25,675 nt of DNA from Nemertoderma westbladi (taxonomy: Eukaryota > Xenacoelomorpha > Nemertodermatida > Nemertodermatidae): NCBI GenBank assembly GCA_032718475.1, contig JAUCBJ010005175.1:1-25675 (forward strand), read 5' to 3'. Shown here one piece after another: positions 10,082-19,323 of the stretch. Each line of letters opens with the position of its first letter. The stretch's first letter is position 1. Made by a program: the position numbers and the translations under genes. Under the pieces are notes generated by a model. That model did not search any database, had not been told where the DNA came from, and worked only from the letters and a program-made list of their open reading frames with translations.

Positions 10082-10492
10082 TTGCAGTTCGTGCCGACAC
10101 CAACTTCGCGACACGGGAAACCCGGCTCATCTGTGCCTCCTCAGCTCAGTACAAGCGAGTACGTCTTTGTGCGTACTGACGCACACCGCGGCCCCTTACA
10201 GCGGCCCTACACCGGGCCGTATAAAGTAGCGGAACGGGGGCCCAAAACATTCATCGTCGAGGTGGGTGGTTGGCGCGAAACTATATCCGTCGACAGACTA
10301 AAACCGGCCCACCTCGCGATCGACCAGCCCGTTGCAGTGGCCGTCCCGCCACGCCGTGGTCGACCACCCACTGCCAGTACCACCCCGGCTGAACCTCCTA
10401 CTCCCTCACCCCACCTAGCGGAAACTCCGTCCGAACTTCCCGTAACTACTCGAAGTGGGCGGGAAATCCGACAGCCGAAGTATTTTTTTTAA
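10082..10492 (+). pseudogene. Gypsy pol C-terminal region (integrase tail)
   Basis: In the same frame as the preceding piece. It encodes a short Ser/Pro stretch, then EYVFVRTDAHRGPLQRPYTG and PYKVAERG, a GPY/F-type module found at the integrase C-terminus of many Ty3/Gypsy elements, then KTFIVEVGGWRETISVDRLK and a proline-rich tail ending at TAA 10490-10492. By comparison with the usual family layout about 100-130 residues between the second catalytic Asp and this module are missing. That figure is an estimate from family knowledge. Confidence 0.75.
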
Positions 10493-10498
10493 TCACGG

Positions 10499-10513
10499 TT
10501 CTGGGGGGAGTAG
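10499..10513 (+). other. Putative polypurine tract of the Gypsy element
   Basis: TTCTGGGGGGAGTAG lies just downstream of the pol stop and immediately before a TGTAG start of a probable LTR. In LTR elements a purine-rich run here primes plus-strand DNA synthesis. Called from position and composition. Confidence 0.5.
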
Positions 10514-10744
10514 TGTAGCGGTAACAGATATCGAACCGTGAGATACTTTGACTTTCGACAGACAACATACTGCTGTCCGTGTCAGTCTTCATATTACACT
10601 CATACTACCGTTTACTGGTTTTATATATGTACCTACCGGTGCCACACCAGCTGTCCTGGTGTCAACATAGTACATGTTCCTGACTGTAATATATTACGTT
10701 GAAATGATGTGAGTCGCGCTAATGCGAGAATCGCGCTCACTACA
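10514..10744 (+). repeat. Putative 3' LTR of the Gypsy element
   Basis: The stretch starts TGTAGCGG right after the purine tract and could end at ...TCACTACA (10744), giving matched 5-bp ends TGTAG/CTACA and a length of 231 bp. No second LTR exists in the window to compare with, so both ends are predictions. GC content falls from coding-like to background levels in this interval. Confidence 0.45.
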
Positions 10745-12606
10745 ATATTCACATTTATAATTCCAATGAACCTTATAGAATGTATTATGATATGTATAAA
10801 TCACACAACAATTAAACACATTACAATCTCAAATTATGTAGAGTTTATAAATATATTACTAAGATATTTTTAATTAATATCGTTCATATTATTATAATTC
10901 ATTGTCAACTAGTTTACCAGGTTCCATATTGTTACGTAAACCCACGACACCTATAAGTCTCTACACGCCCTGTAAGCGTCGTCCTTCCATCGTAGCTGCA
11001 ATGAACCTGTAAGATAATATTATATGAAATTATAATTTGTGTCGATAGAATGCGAGCTGGACAGAGTAGATCTACAGCAAATAAACCAATAATAATAATA
11101 ACAGAAAATAATATCATTAGTATTATGTTAAGTTATTATTATTATAGCAGGTGTTGTTAGTAGTATTACTATTACGTAGTATTCGTCTCCAAACTTCGTT
11201 GGGAGATTGTTAATCCGCCGTCTCTTAATTCACACATCGATGGTTGGGACTCATAATCCCTCGGATTAATAGATTGCAAATTCTCCGAAAATCAATAGAT
11301 ATAGACAAACAGGTAATACAAACAAAGTTCAAACCACGATAGGGAAGGGGGGGGGCGGATTATATGCAAGGGGCTGGTTCTTAAAATACTAAAGTACTCA
11401 CGGCAGTACCGATGCCCTAATCGAATGACCGTCGGGTTCACTTCGTTGGATCCGCCGAATATCACATCGCATGTTGATCAGCCCACTCTTTAACATCTCA
11501 CCCGTTGGTAGGCCAACGAACTGGTTCACTCGTATAGGTGAGGATCCGACTTATCTAAAGAAAACCAACAGTTTAATAAGAAGTTCCTCGAATAAACTTC
11601 CTAACGGTAACGCAGTAACAATAGCTGACAATCATACGAACAACCAACTAATAACTACCGTACTCGGCGTACTGCCGCAATCGGGAAATTAAATTCACCG
11701 ATTTCATCGAGATCGCTCCTGTTTATCAATCGATTATACGCAGTAGAGGCATCCAATATGACCAACAACCATCCAAAAACTACAGAAAGTGCGTAGTCTG
11801 AAAAAGCAATTGGTTTCATAACTTTAAAGTCGAAGAATCCTACGCGAAGTCGTTTCGAGTTTAATTCCTTCGATGATTCTACGTCGCCTCATCATCTGAT
11901 ACTCCACAGATAGTGCATACTGCGTCGAGATAGAACGGGGAACACATTTCGATAACATTTAAGGAGTTCCAGAACGACAAAGTCCGGGAAAAGCGACCGT
12001 AATCGCATATAACCGTCGGAACGGAGCTGTCATCCGCTGCCGAATGCGGTACTAAATCGTCGCCAGCGGCCGTTCGTCGGATTCAAACACCGCGATTCTT
12101 TTACATTTTGTAGACAGTGCCAAGGGCTTCAAATTGACAGAAGCAGAATTTCGAAAAAAGCAAAAAATATGACCAAAAATAACAGTTTTAACACCGCGTA
12201 CATGCAAATTACTGGTAACTGCAAGTAGGCCTACATATAAATATTTTGAATTACAAACTAACGCTCTCACTGGTCAGTTGAATTCTCTATCATTAATTCA
12301 GGGCTTGTCATTGGCTTAAGCATTTCTGTATCATTAGGAATCCTGGCCACTGATTCGCTGAGAAGGCCTAATGATAGAGAAATGTTTAGCAGGGAGTGCG
12401 CCATGGAGAGAGGGCTGTTGAGCTGTCAGTCAGAGAGGTAACAGCCCATGGGGTAAGGATTTACCTCTGGGACCTGTATTAGGCAAAATAGCAGTAGCTG
12501 TGTAGGCCCACCAGTACTGTGCACGGTACAAGACCCGAAATTTAGCCTACATCTGTAAATAATACACGGTTTCGCGGTACAAGAGCATATAAATTAGACC
12601 ACCATC
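10745..12606. other. Non-coding stretch, no recognised gene
   Basis: The first 400 bases are AT-rich with ATT/AAT triplet runs near 11085-11165. A G9 run lies at 11347-11355. From about 11170 to 12080 the composition is more mixed with many CG dinucleotides, so it may be an unrecognised element. The 73-codon frame at 11471-11692 has no family motif. From 12100 on it is AT-rich again. Confidence 0.5.
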
Positions 12607-12767
12607 TGTAAAATGGGGTATAACTTTTGCGTAGAGGTATAGCCTACATAGAGGCTACATGTAGGTATGTGTAGCCTACATGTAGGTGCACGTGTAGGGT
12701 GAATGTAGGTAGGTGTAGGTAGGTCTTTAAAAACAACAATGATGAATGAATAGGCCTACACGGGGTA

Positions 12768-12912
12768 CCCGGACCCGAACTTCCTCGATGAGATGCGAAT
12801 GCGGCGAACGGGGGTGGTACCCGGAACAACCACGAAGAGATGCGCATATGGCGGGCGGTGGTACCGGTACCCGAAACAACCAGGAGGAGATGCGAATACG
12901 TCAAATGGGGGT
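12768..12912 (+). repeat. Three-copy tandem repeat of ~48 bp inside the MULE-like element
   Basis: Units share GGTACCCGGAACAACCACGA and GAGATGCGAAT words. The GAGATGCG word recurs at 12790, 12837 and 12887, giving periods of 47 and 50. The unit is GC-rich compared with its surroundings. Short open frames across it are a by-product of the repeat. Confidence 0.7.
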
Positions 12913-13184
12913 CCCCTGAATACCCACGAGACGGAGCCTATCAATACTACAGTACTGACAAAGGAAAAAACGACTGGACGATATTACCGATACATACTGT
13001 AGATCTTATGATCCTGCTGGCTCAGGCATGGAGGCTAATGACTTTGTATGGGCCGAAGAGCTATGGGGTTAGAGCTCATCGTCGGTGTCCATGAGGGTCT
13101 GAGGATGAGTGGGTAATTCAACAAAACGCTAACAATGATACTGGACTGACTGATTGAACCAGAGTGGCGATGGTAGTCGCTGAT

Positions 13185-13212
13185 GTATATATATTATATA
13201 TATTATATATAT
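13185..13212. repeat. (TA)n microsatellite
   Basis: TATATATATTATATATATTA-type run, inside the MULE-like element. Confidence 0.8.
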
Positions 13213-14266
13213 CATGTATTGATTGTTAGTAGATATTTTTTTATAGTATTTGTTTATTAAATTGTCTTCAATGTCTACTGTATATTGATAATATTGTGTG
13301 CTGTGCTGATTTTACTTATTTTTCATTTTATAAATCTTGCTGTGGCCATTTTAATCTACTAAACTGCCGTATCAATTTCATGATATTTTAATGGATATGC
13401 AATTTAACTTCTTCTTTCTATTAACTTTCAATGCAATCAAATATAACTGTAAAAAGCTATTGACTTTCGTGTTATTGTTTTGCTGTTACTTCGAGATGGG
13501 ATTTGAATCCCATCGGATTACTGATTAATTCCCATCATCGAGATGGGAATACTTTATAATGAAACAGTGTGGTGGTCCGCGGGATAGTGGGAAGGGATGG
13601 GACTGTTGCTGGTTGGTGGAATGTGACTGCCTGAAAAATTAAAACAAACAAAACTTCCAGACTTTTATATTTTTACTTTCAAAACAAAACGTCCAAAACA
13701 TTTCAATGCTGAAGTACTGTTCAAGTCCCATGGATGTATGGTTGATAAACAGATAAAGAGGGGCAGAGGGGGGTTAGGGTTTCTGGTAGACTATAGTCCC
13801 CGCGATGATGGCTGTTCTTGTTTAGGTTACTCTTACTCAATAAACATATAAATCAGAACGAGTTAATCTAATGGAACGATGCCTTTCGTGGCGTTAGCAT
13901 ATACTCAAATTTATTAGGGCATAATATTTATGACGAGTAAGGGACTTTAGTATAATCAGTACGCGATGTTTGATATTTATAGAGTACTGCAGTATGCAGT
14001 AAAACCTGTTGTCTGACAGCAGACAGGTCTGCAGGTTGATGTACCGTATTGTACCGTGGAGATCAGAGATTATTGCCATACATCCTGATTGACGACCGTG
14101 TATCACGTTACTGCAAGTTGACACATAAATTACATTAATATCTATGGGACTACACCTACCTACATTCACCCTACACGTGCATCTACATGTAGGCTACACA
14201 ACACATACCTACATGAAGCCTCTATGTAGGCTATACCTCTACGCAAAAGATATACCCTGTAAAATG

Positions 14267-14567
14267 CTCGCGTGAGTTCAGGAGTTGCACAGACTGACAG
14301 ATGTCAGGATGTGCTGATTCTATATATCATGCACTAGGCCTAACGGATTATGGTAGCCTGGAACTAGACCACTACAAACAGAAAAAAACTGATGTGACAG
14401 AGCGAGGTGCCGTTAGCCTAACATTTCTCGGAGGCTGGTCCGATAACACTCAACGCATTGTTTGGTTGGACATTGACATTACCGGTATTGGATTACAGTG
14501 TACATTATTACATACGGATTAGTATGGATTGAGAAATTGGATATATTTGGACGTCTGACGTCAATGG
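14267..14567. other. Stretch with one unassigned 73-codon frame
   Basis: An ATG-initiated frame at 14301-14522 encodes a mixed-composition peptide with no motif I recognise. It could be a decayed upstream part of the P-like transposase that follows, but nothing in it supports that directly. Confidence 0.3.
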
Positions 14568-14900
14568 ATGGATAGGTTTGGTTTGAGAAACATCAGAGAA
14601 CTACATTGTAAGAATTTAACAACTGATACAGGTTTGGGATTACGGAATTACTGCTTAGGAGTTGTTGAGCTCACCAGATTTCTCTTAAATACTTGTGGTA
14701 TTGCTCAACACTCTTATGTTTTGTTTGGCAAATTCCATAGTGATTTAATCGAAGAACTCTTGGTTATTTTCGACAAGCAGCTGATGGTAACTATTATTTG
14801 TCCTGTAAACAATTATTAGAGACTGCAGGAATAGATCGGGCAAAACTTAGTATTTTAATTGATGGATATCATGGAGTTACTGAATCAGATGGCAACATGT
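14568..14900 (+). pseudogene. P-element/THAP9-like transposase fragment
   Basis: The frame from 14568 encodes LTTDTGLGLRNYCLGVVELT, then RFLLNTCGIAQHSYVLFGKF and HSDLIEE. After a one-base loss at about 14759 the coding continues in another frame as GYFRQAADGNYYLSCKQLLE and TAGIDRAKLS. The order of an LxxTCG-type helix, GKF-x-D-x-IE, then a YRQ-like and NYxxS-x-Q block resembles the C-terminal half of P-element and THAP9 transposases, where it completes the RNase H-like catalytic fold. Both ends are ragged and no TIRs were found around it. It may be related to the C-terminal transposase remnant at 23565-24086, but the two do not overlap, so this cannot be shown. Confidence 0.55.
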
Positions 14901-16119
14901 TTGCAATTTATGTACCAGGTCATCAGCACTTTTCATGTCTTGTCTAGGATCCGAAAACCAACACTTTTTAATTTTGAAACATATTCGATTGAACTCAGCA
15001 ACTCCAAACAGCCAAAACCTTCAAAAACCAAAATCTCCTAATATATGTGAAAATTTAACTTTAATTTTTAATGAAATTTTTTGATTTCCAGCACTTTTCG
15101 TGCAATACTTGGGTTGCTGAAAAACAGAAAAGTATCCTAATACACGTGTATGTGACCTTATAATATGTAATTAGCACTCTAAAAAACATCATAATACCAG
15201 TATGTCTATGAACTCTCTCTATAAACTGAGAAAATTTTTTCTACTAATAACTCCTTTTTTTCAGACAACCTAAAAATAATGGGTCTCCCACGAAAAAGTA
15301 GCAAACTATTGAAAACAAAAATTGTCTTAAAGGATTCTCTGATAAAAGTTAGGATAAGTAATTAAATTTGGTAATCAAATGGTACGCACTTCTATGGTTC
15401 CTAACTGTTCTACAAAGTCGGCCTCCGCTAATTTTGCATAGGCCTCCCATGTCATGGCCTGTATTAGGTATCGCCTTGAGACTGGCAGACAGAGTGCCAG
15501 CAGAGGTGGAGACATGTGTAGTGCTGCTGTCAGACTGTTATTGTATGACTCAAAGTCAGGCAGCTGGTCAGTGCCTGTTAGTAAATACCGGTACTGTAGT
15601 TGCAGTATGCTTGATGCTTAAGCTGTAATATAGTGTAAATAATTGACCAGATTAGTAGTATATGCACGAAATATAATACTTTATAAAAAATTAACTCTGC
15701 CAATATTTTTACCAGAGCCAGAGCCGGATGTGCCAAAATGGCAATCGAGCCCTACTCAGATAGAATAGTTTATTTATAGTTATTAATTTATTATAGAACA
15801 TTTGTATTCATGTATTTTATTTATTTTTCTCTACAATTAATTCCATTCAACATTTTATCTATTCATCTTTCTTTTTTTTGTGAAATTTTCACATAAAGTA
15901 AAGGATGCTATTTTTCAAGCTGTTGTTAAATTTGAGTAAATCTAAGTGAAACACTATGATACTAAAGGTATACTAACAACATACGAATTTACAATATATT
16001 ACATGCAATTACTGAGGCATGGCAGATGTTTTACATTAAGAGGTACCTTACACGAACTTATGCAAAAAATTTCACCATTTGCTTTTTTACCTCTACAGCA
16101 AGCCCAACTTAACTCTGGT
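14901..16119. other. Non-coding stretch, no recognised gene
   Basis: AT-rich. A CAGCACTTTTC word recurs near 14927 and 15090. The frame at 15368-15628 is Leu-rich without a motif, and 15940-16140 has another short frame running into the palindrome. No element ends were identified. Confidence 0.45.
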
Positions 16120-16204
16120 GTTGATTCGTCCATCTTTTAGCACTGGAAATGCAAATGTATATTATACATTTGCATTTCCAGTGCTAAAAGATGGAGGAAT
16201 CAGC
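16120..16204. repeat. 85-nt near-perfect palindrome
   Basis: The central 65 nt (16130-16194) are a perfect inverted repeat: 32-bp arms beginning CCATCTTTTAGCACTGGAAA, separated by one base at 16162. The symmetry continues outward to 16120 and 16204 with two mismatches (16128/16196 and 16121/16203, the latter a G-T type). The stem is about 42 bp with essentially no loop. Confidence 0.95.
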
Positions 16205-16887
16205 TTTATGCATTTGTGAAAAATTGACATCCTTCTTCATTTGTGAAATAGCGGCATCCTTTTTTTTGTGAAACCCGCTATAGCAGTACTTATTTATAAT
16301 ACCTGATATATCATTAATTCTCTAGATTGAATTAAATATATCCTATCTGTTAATAGAAGACCAGCATTCTTTCTCTTTGCAGATGGAGATGAATTCCGTA
16401 AAGCTCTCTGCATCCATGACCCCAGATAGTAGATGTCAATTTGACCTACAAATACATCCATTTCAGTATTTCGATTAAGTGAAGATCACAATCAATATTG
16501 ATTGTTAGTTCTTTTTTGCTATTATGTAACACTATTGGATCTGGGGCACAAGAGTGCTGTCCCAAATTTTTCACATAAATCTATTTCATTAGTGAAATTT
16601 TAGAGAAAAGCGTACCACTACTGTAGACTTTATACTTTCGCGTATATGTAATGTGGTTCTTTAAAATTTTAAAAAGACCACAAATAATTTCTTTCCCAGA
16701 TTACACTTTTCTACCGCCTCAAAACGATAGCCCCAAATTTAATGTTTTCTGTAAGCAATTTACATTAAAGCTATGTCTAAATACATATTTATTTCCCAGA
16801 ATACATACTTTTCGCACCAAAATATTTATATTCGCCCAAAGTGGTTTTTATATATTATTATATATTTTTATATATTCCATATTGTTA
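16205..16887. other. AT-rich spacer, no recognised gene
   Basis: TTTGTGAAA and GGCATCCTT words recur at 16216-16270. The palindrome CAATCAATATTGATTG lies near 16490. A CTCTTTGCAG acceptor-like word before a short 33-codon frame near 16380 is not enough for an exon call. From about 16690 a related pair of segments (CCCAGATTACACTTTTC, then CCCAGAATACATACTTTTCG) suggests a decayed duplication. Confidence 0.45.
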
Positions 16888-17268
16888 ACAACATCATTTA
16901 TTGTTTTGAGTAGAAAAAGTTGCTTTGTAACCTGCTACTTTCCCTCAATTGGAAACAACATAGTTTATTGTTTTGGTTAGAAAAATATGTCCATGTAACC
17001 AGCTCCTTTCCCTCAATTTGTAACAACATCGTTTATTGTTTTGATTAGAAAAAGAGACGTCTCTGTAACTTGCTCCATTCACTCAATTGGTAACACATTG
17101 TTCATTCTTTTAGTTAGAAAAACCCGTCTCTGTAACCTGCTCCTTTCCCTCAATTGCTAACACATCGTTCATTGTTTTAGTTAGAAAAACCTGTCTCTGT
17201 AACCTGCTCCTTTCTCTCTATTGGTAACAACATCGTTTATTGTTTTGGTTAGAAAAAGCCGACTCTAT
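16888..17268 (+). repeat. Minisatellite, ~67-bp unit, about 5.6 copies
   Basis: The word ACATCGTTTATTGTTTT or a variant begins units at 16891, 16958, 17026, 17095, 17162 and 17230 (periods 67-69). Each unit continues with GGTTAGAAAAA, a variable CCGTCTCT block and GTAACCTGCTCCTTTCCCTC, then AATTGGTAAC. Copies differ by scattered substitutions and 1-2 nt indels, so the array is not very recent. Single copies also occur at 213-268 and, reversed, at 4421-4463. Confidence 0.9.
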
Positions 17269-17487
17269 GGAAATAAATATCATATAATGATATCTGACTA
17301 TTGTTGATGATTTATGTGTTTTAGTGTAGTAAATGTGTGTTTTGGGGCTGATGTTTTAATTTTTGGGTCGAATTAATAACAATAGTTTAGATCAATGGAT
17401 TTTAGTTTTAACAATAGTTTTTTGGTCAACAAGTAAATTTTCTGGTGCGAAAAGTATGTGTTTTGTTCGTTTGTTATTCTTTTTGGC
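17269..17487. other. Spacer between minisatellite and LINE
   Basis: Contains TGGTGCGAAAAGTATG (17443-17458), the exact reverse complement of 16804-16819 on the other side of the minisatellite. This suggests that array and flanks form one inverted-repeat-bounded unit. ACAATAGTTT recurs here. No coding signal before about 17488. Confidence 0.5.
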
Positions 17488-18610
17488 CATACTCCATAGA
17501 TGTAAAATGCTTGAAATTCTAAGAGCTTATAGAATACCAAAAGTAACTGTTGCTGGCATTGGATTGTTATATTGTGACACAGAAGCCACAGGTACTCTCA
17601 CCAGATAGTGAAACTGAGTTTTTTTCTCAATCCTGGCTGGCGTACTGCAAGGTGACACATTAGCACCATTACTATTTGTAATTGTGCTGGATTACGCAAT
17701 AAGGGGAAAATGGTGAAGATCTGGGATTCACACTTCAAGAACGCAGAAGTAGTAGATATCCGGCAACTACAGTCACAGATACCGACTTTGCGGATGACAT
17801 CGCCCTGCTCTCTAATATGCTAGCAGATGCACAGCTTAGACTGAACAAAGTGGAGAGGGCTGCTAAGGAGGTTGGATTGCATATAAATGCTACCAAGACC
17901 GAATTCATGACTTTTAATGTTGATGGAAACTTGACAACCATTGATAATAATCAACTAAGGAAGGCTGACGACTTCCAGTACCTTGGATCATGGATAGAGA
18001 GTAGCAAAAAGGACATAGAAGTTAAGAAAGCAAAGGCTTGGCTAGCTCTATCAAAAATGTATACCATCTGGAAATCAGATCTCTCCCAGCCCCTGAAGAC
18101 TAAGTTCTTTCGAGCCACAGTGAAAAGTGTATTTTTATACGGGGGTGAGACCTGGACACTGACTAAATCACTTGAACAACGAATTGATGGTTGCTACACA
18201 AGACTACTAAGGGCAGCCCTAAACATCAGCTGGAGATAACACATGACAAACGCCGAGCTTTATGGTACAATACCAATTGTATCAACCACCCTCCATGAAC
18301 GCAGATTAAGATTCAGTGGGCACTGCTGGCGAAGTAAAGATGAGGTCATACCAGATCTACTTTTCTGGCAACCAACTCATGGAAAGCGTAGTCGTGGACG
18401 ACCGGCCATAACATACTGTATGTAGATTAACTTGAAAGGGATACTGAACTTAGGAGAAACGAAATTGCGACAACTATGGAGAATCGGGTAGCCTGGAAGG
18501 ATCTCATTTCCACTGTCCGAGTTCGCTCGACCTACAGTAGTTTAGTTACAGTAGTTACTTTAGTTAGTTACGCCCACTCTATGGTATGGTTGCGGCATTG
18601 CCGGACTTTT
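17488..18610 (+). pseudogene. RTE-like LINE ORF2: reverse transcriptase second half and C-terminus
   Basis: Coding resumes inside the RT palm with HRCKMLEILRAYRIPKV, then ILAGVLQGDTLAPLLF (template-grip block), TDFADDIALLSN (catalytic FADD, about 17786-17820), HINATKTEFM and YLGSWI. The C-terminal region has YGGETWTLTKSLEQRIDG, ERRLRFSGHCWRS and QPTHGKRSRGRPAITY, and the last recognisable block is MENRVAWKDLISTVR. Damage: a frame change near 17605, another near 17702, an in-frame TAA at 18237-18239, and a TAG at 18423-18425 with a shift just after. No 3' tail repeat is evident. This part follows on from the region lost at 7169, with roughly 100 residues missing between. Confidence 0.8.
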
Positions 18611-19323
18611 GAACGAGAATCACATCAAACCCCGATGTTAACCAACAGATAAAACATGACGTCTTGCAGAAAAATCTAAATTGTAAAAATTTATATGTCT
18701 CGCTTTAAATGTTCAAAAAATGACACACACCAAAATATATATGTTTTAAAAGAACGATAGTTTTAAAGTTCAAAATCATATTGTATTAAGGGGGGGGGGG
18801 GGTACACCCCCCTTCAGGTCAAAATTTTCGTTTTTTGTTTTTATTTCATCTAGAGTAGAATTTAAAGCGGATTTCTAATCTCGAAACGGCTTAGCGAGAT
18901 CTCTTTTACTTGGCTGGTTTTCCGTGGCGGGTAATGGCTGGTTTTCCGTCTGTCTGTCTATCCATCGAAATATTAAAAAGGGCATAAAATAAGCAATCTG
19001 AAATATTTGCTGTTAGGATTTTTCTTAATGTCGATGTCTGTTTTAATATTTGTAATTATCTAATCACTATGTCTGTATCTCAGTCTGTCTCTCACTTTGT
19101 CTGTCTGTCTGTCTGTCTGTCAACATGTCCGTCAAATTTTAATTAATATATATTTAATAGATATTTGTGAGTTTTGTATTACATATTGAACAGTTGTCTA
19201 ATGGACTAGTTGTCTACTAGTAATAACAAATGTGAACCATCATATAACAATAGCTAGTAATAATAATTCTGGGAAACAACCATAATCTTATGTTTTTTTT
19301 AATTCCGCAGGCTCTGAGAATAA
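18611..19323. other. Non-coding stretch with simple repeats
   Basis: G13 run at 18790-18802 followed shortly by C6 at about 18807-18812. GGCTGGTTTTCCGT occurs twice near 18912 and 18933. TGTC repeats lie at about 18946-18960 and 19098-19121. No ORF with a recognisable motif. Confidence 0.6.
19098..19121 (+). repeat. (TGTC)n microsatellite
   Basis: About six perfect TGTC units, preceded by looser GTCTGT words from 18946 onward. Confidence 0.9.

Larger units (their letters stand above)
7170..10744 (+). mobile_element. 5'-truncated CsRn1-like Ty3/Gypsy LTR retrotransposon
   Basis: A GC-rich block embedded in AT-rich DNA with gag, protease, RT, RNase H and integrase in the Ty3/Gypsy order, then a purine tract and a probable 3' LTR. 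No 5' LTR, primer-binding site or gag N-terminus is present, and the left edge abuts the truncated LINE. The gag zinc finger has the CHCC order, known from the CsRn1 clade, rather than CCHC. The copy is dead: an in-frame TAG in protease (7772-7774), a -1 frameshift in RT (about 8519), a +1 frameshift before RNase H (about 8968), a TAG in integrase (10079-10081) and an internal integrase deletion. Confidence 0.85.
12607..14266. mobile_element. MULE-like TIR element with 9-bp TSD
   Basis: TGTAAAATG is present at 12607-12615 and 14258-14266, directly flanking a 1642-bp body. The body starts GGGTATAACTTTTGCGTAGA, and its other end on the minus strand starts GGGTATATCTTTTGCGTAGA. Similarity continues for about 110 bp through GGTATAGCCTACATAGAGGC and GGTGCACGTGTAGGGTGAAT-type words. 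A 9-bp TSD with long TIRs is the signature of the Mutator/MULE superfamily. No transposase is seen inside, so it is probably non-autonomous. The interior holds a tandem repeat of about 48 bp and an AT microsatellite. Confidence 0.8.

Noticed and set aside
7075-10179. Many overlapping frames on both strands in the Gypsy block
   Set aside because: High GC makes stops rare in all frames. Only the frames with gag, protease, RT, RNase H and integrase motifs are kept.
11471-11692. 73-codon ATG frame as a gene
   Set aside because: No motif, no flanking element signal, and the surrounding DNA is unassigned.
15368-15628. 86-codon Leu/Val-rich frame as a membrane protein
   Set aside because: No Kozak-like context, no related frame nearby, and hydrophobicity follows from the base composition.
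16130-16194. Palindrome as a miRNA precursor
   Set aside because: The stem has a one-base centre and no loop, so normal processing is not expected.
16360-16480. Possible terminal exon after a CTCTTTGCAG acceptor
   Set aside because: Only about 33 codons follow, with no recognisable protein and no upstream donor or exon.
18790-18812. G13 run followed by C6 as a regulatory G-quadruplex
   Set aside because: A single homopolymer run is a common sequencing-sensitive feature; nothing nearby suggests function.
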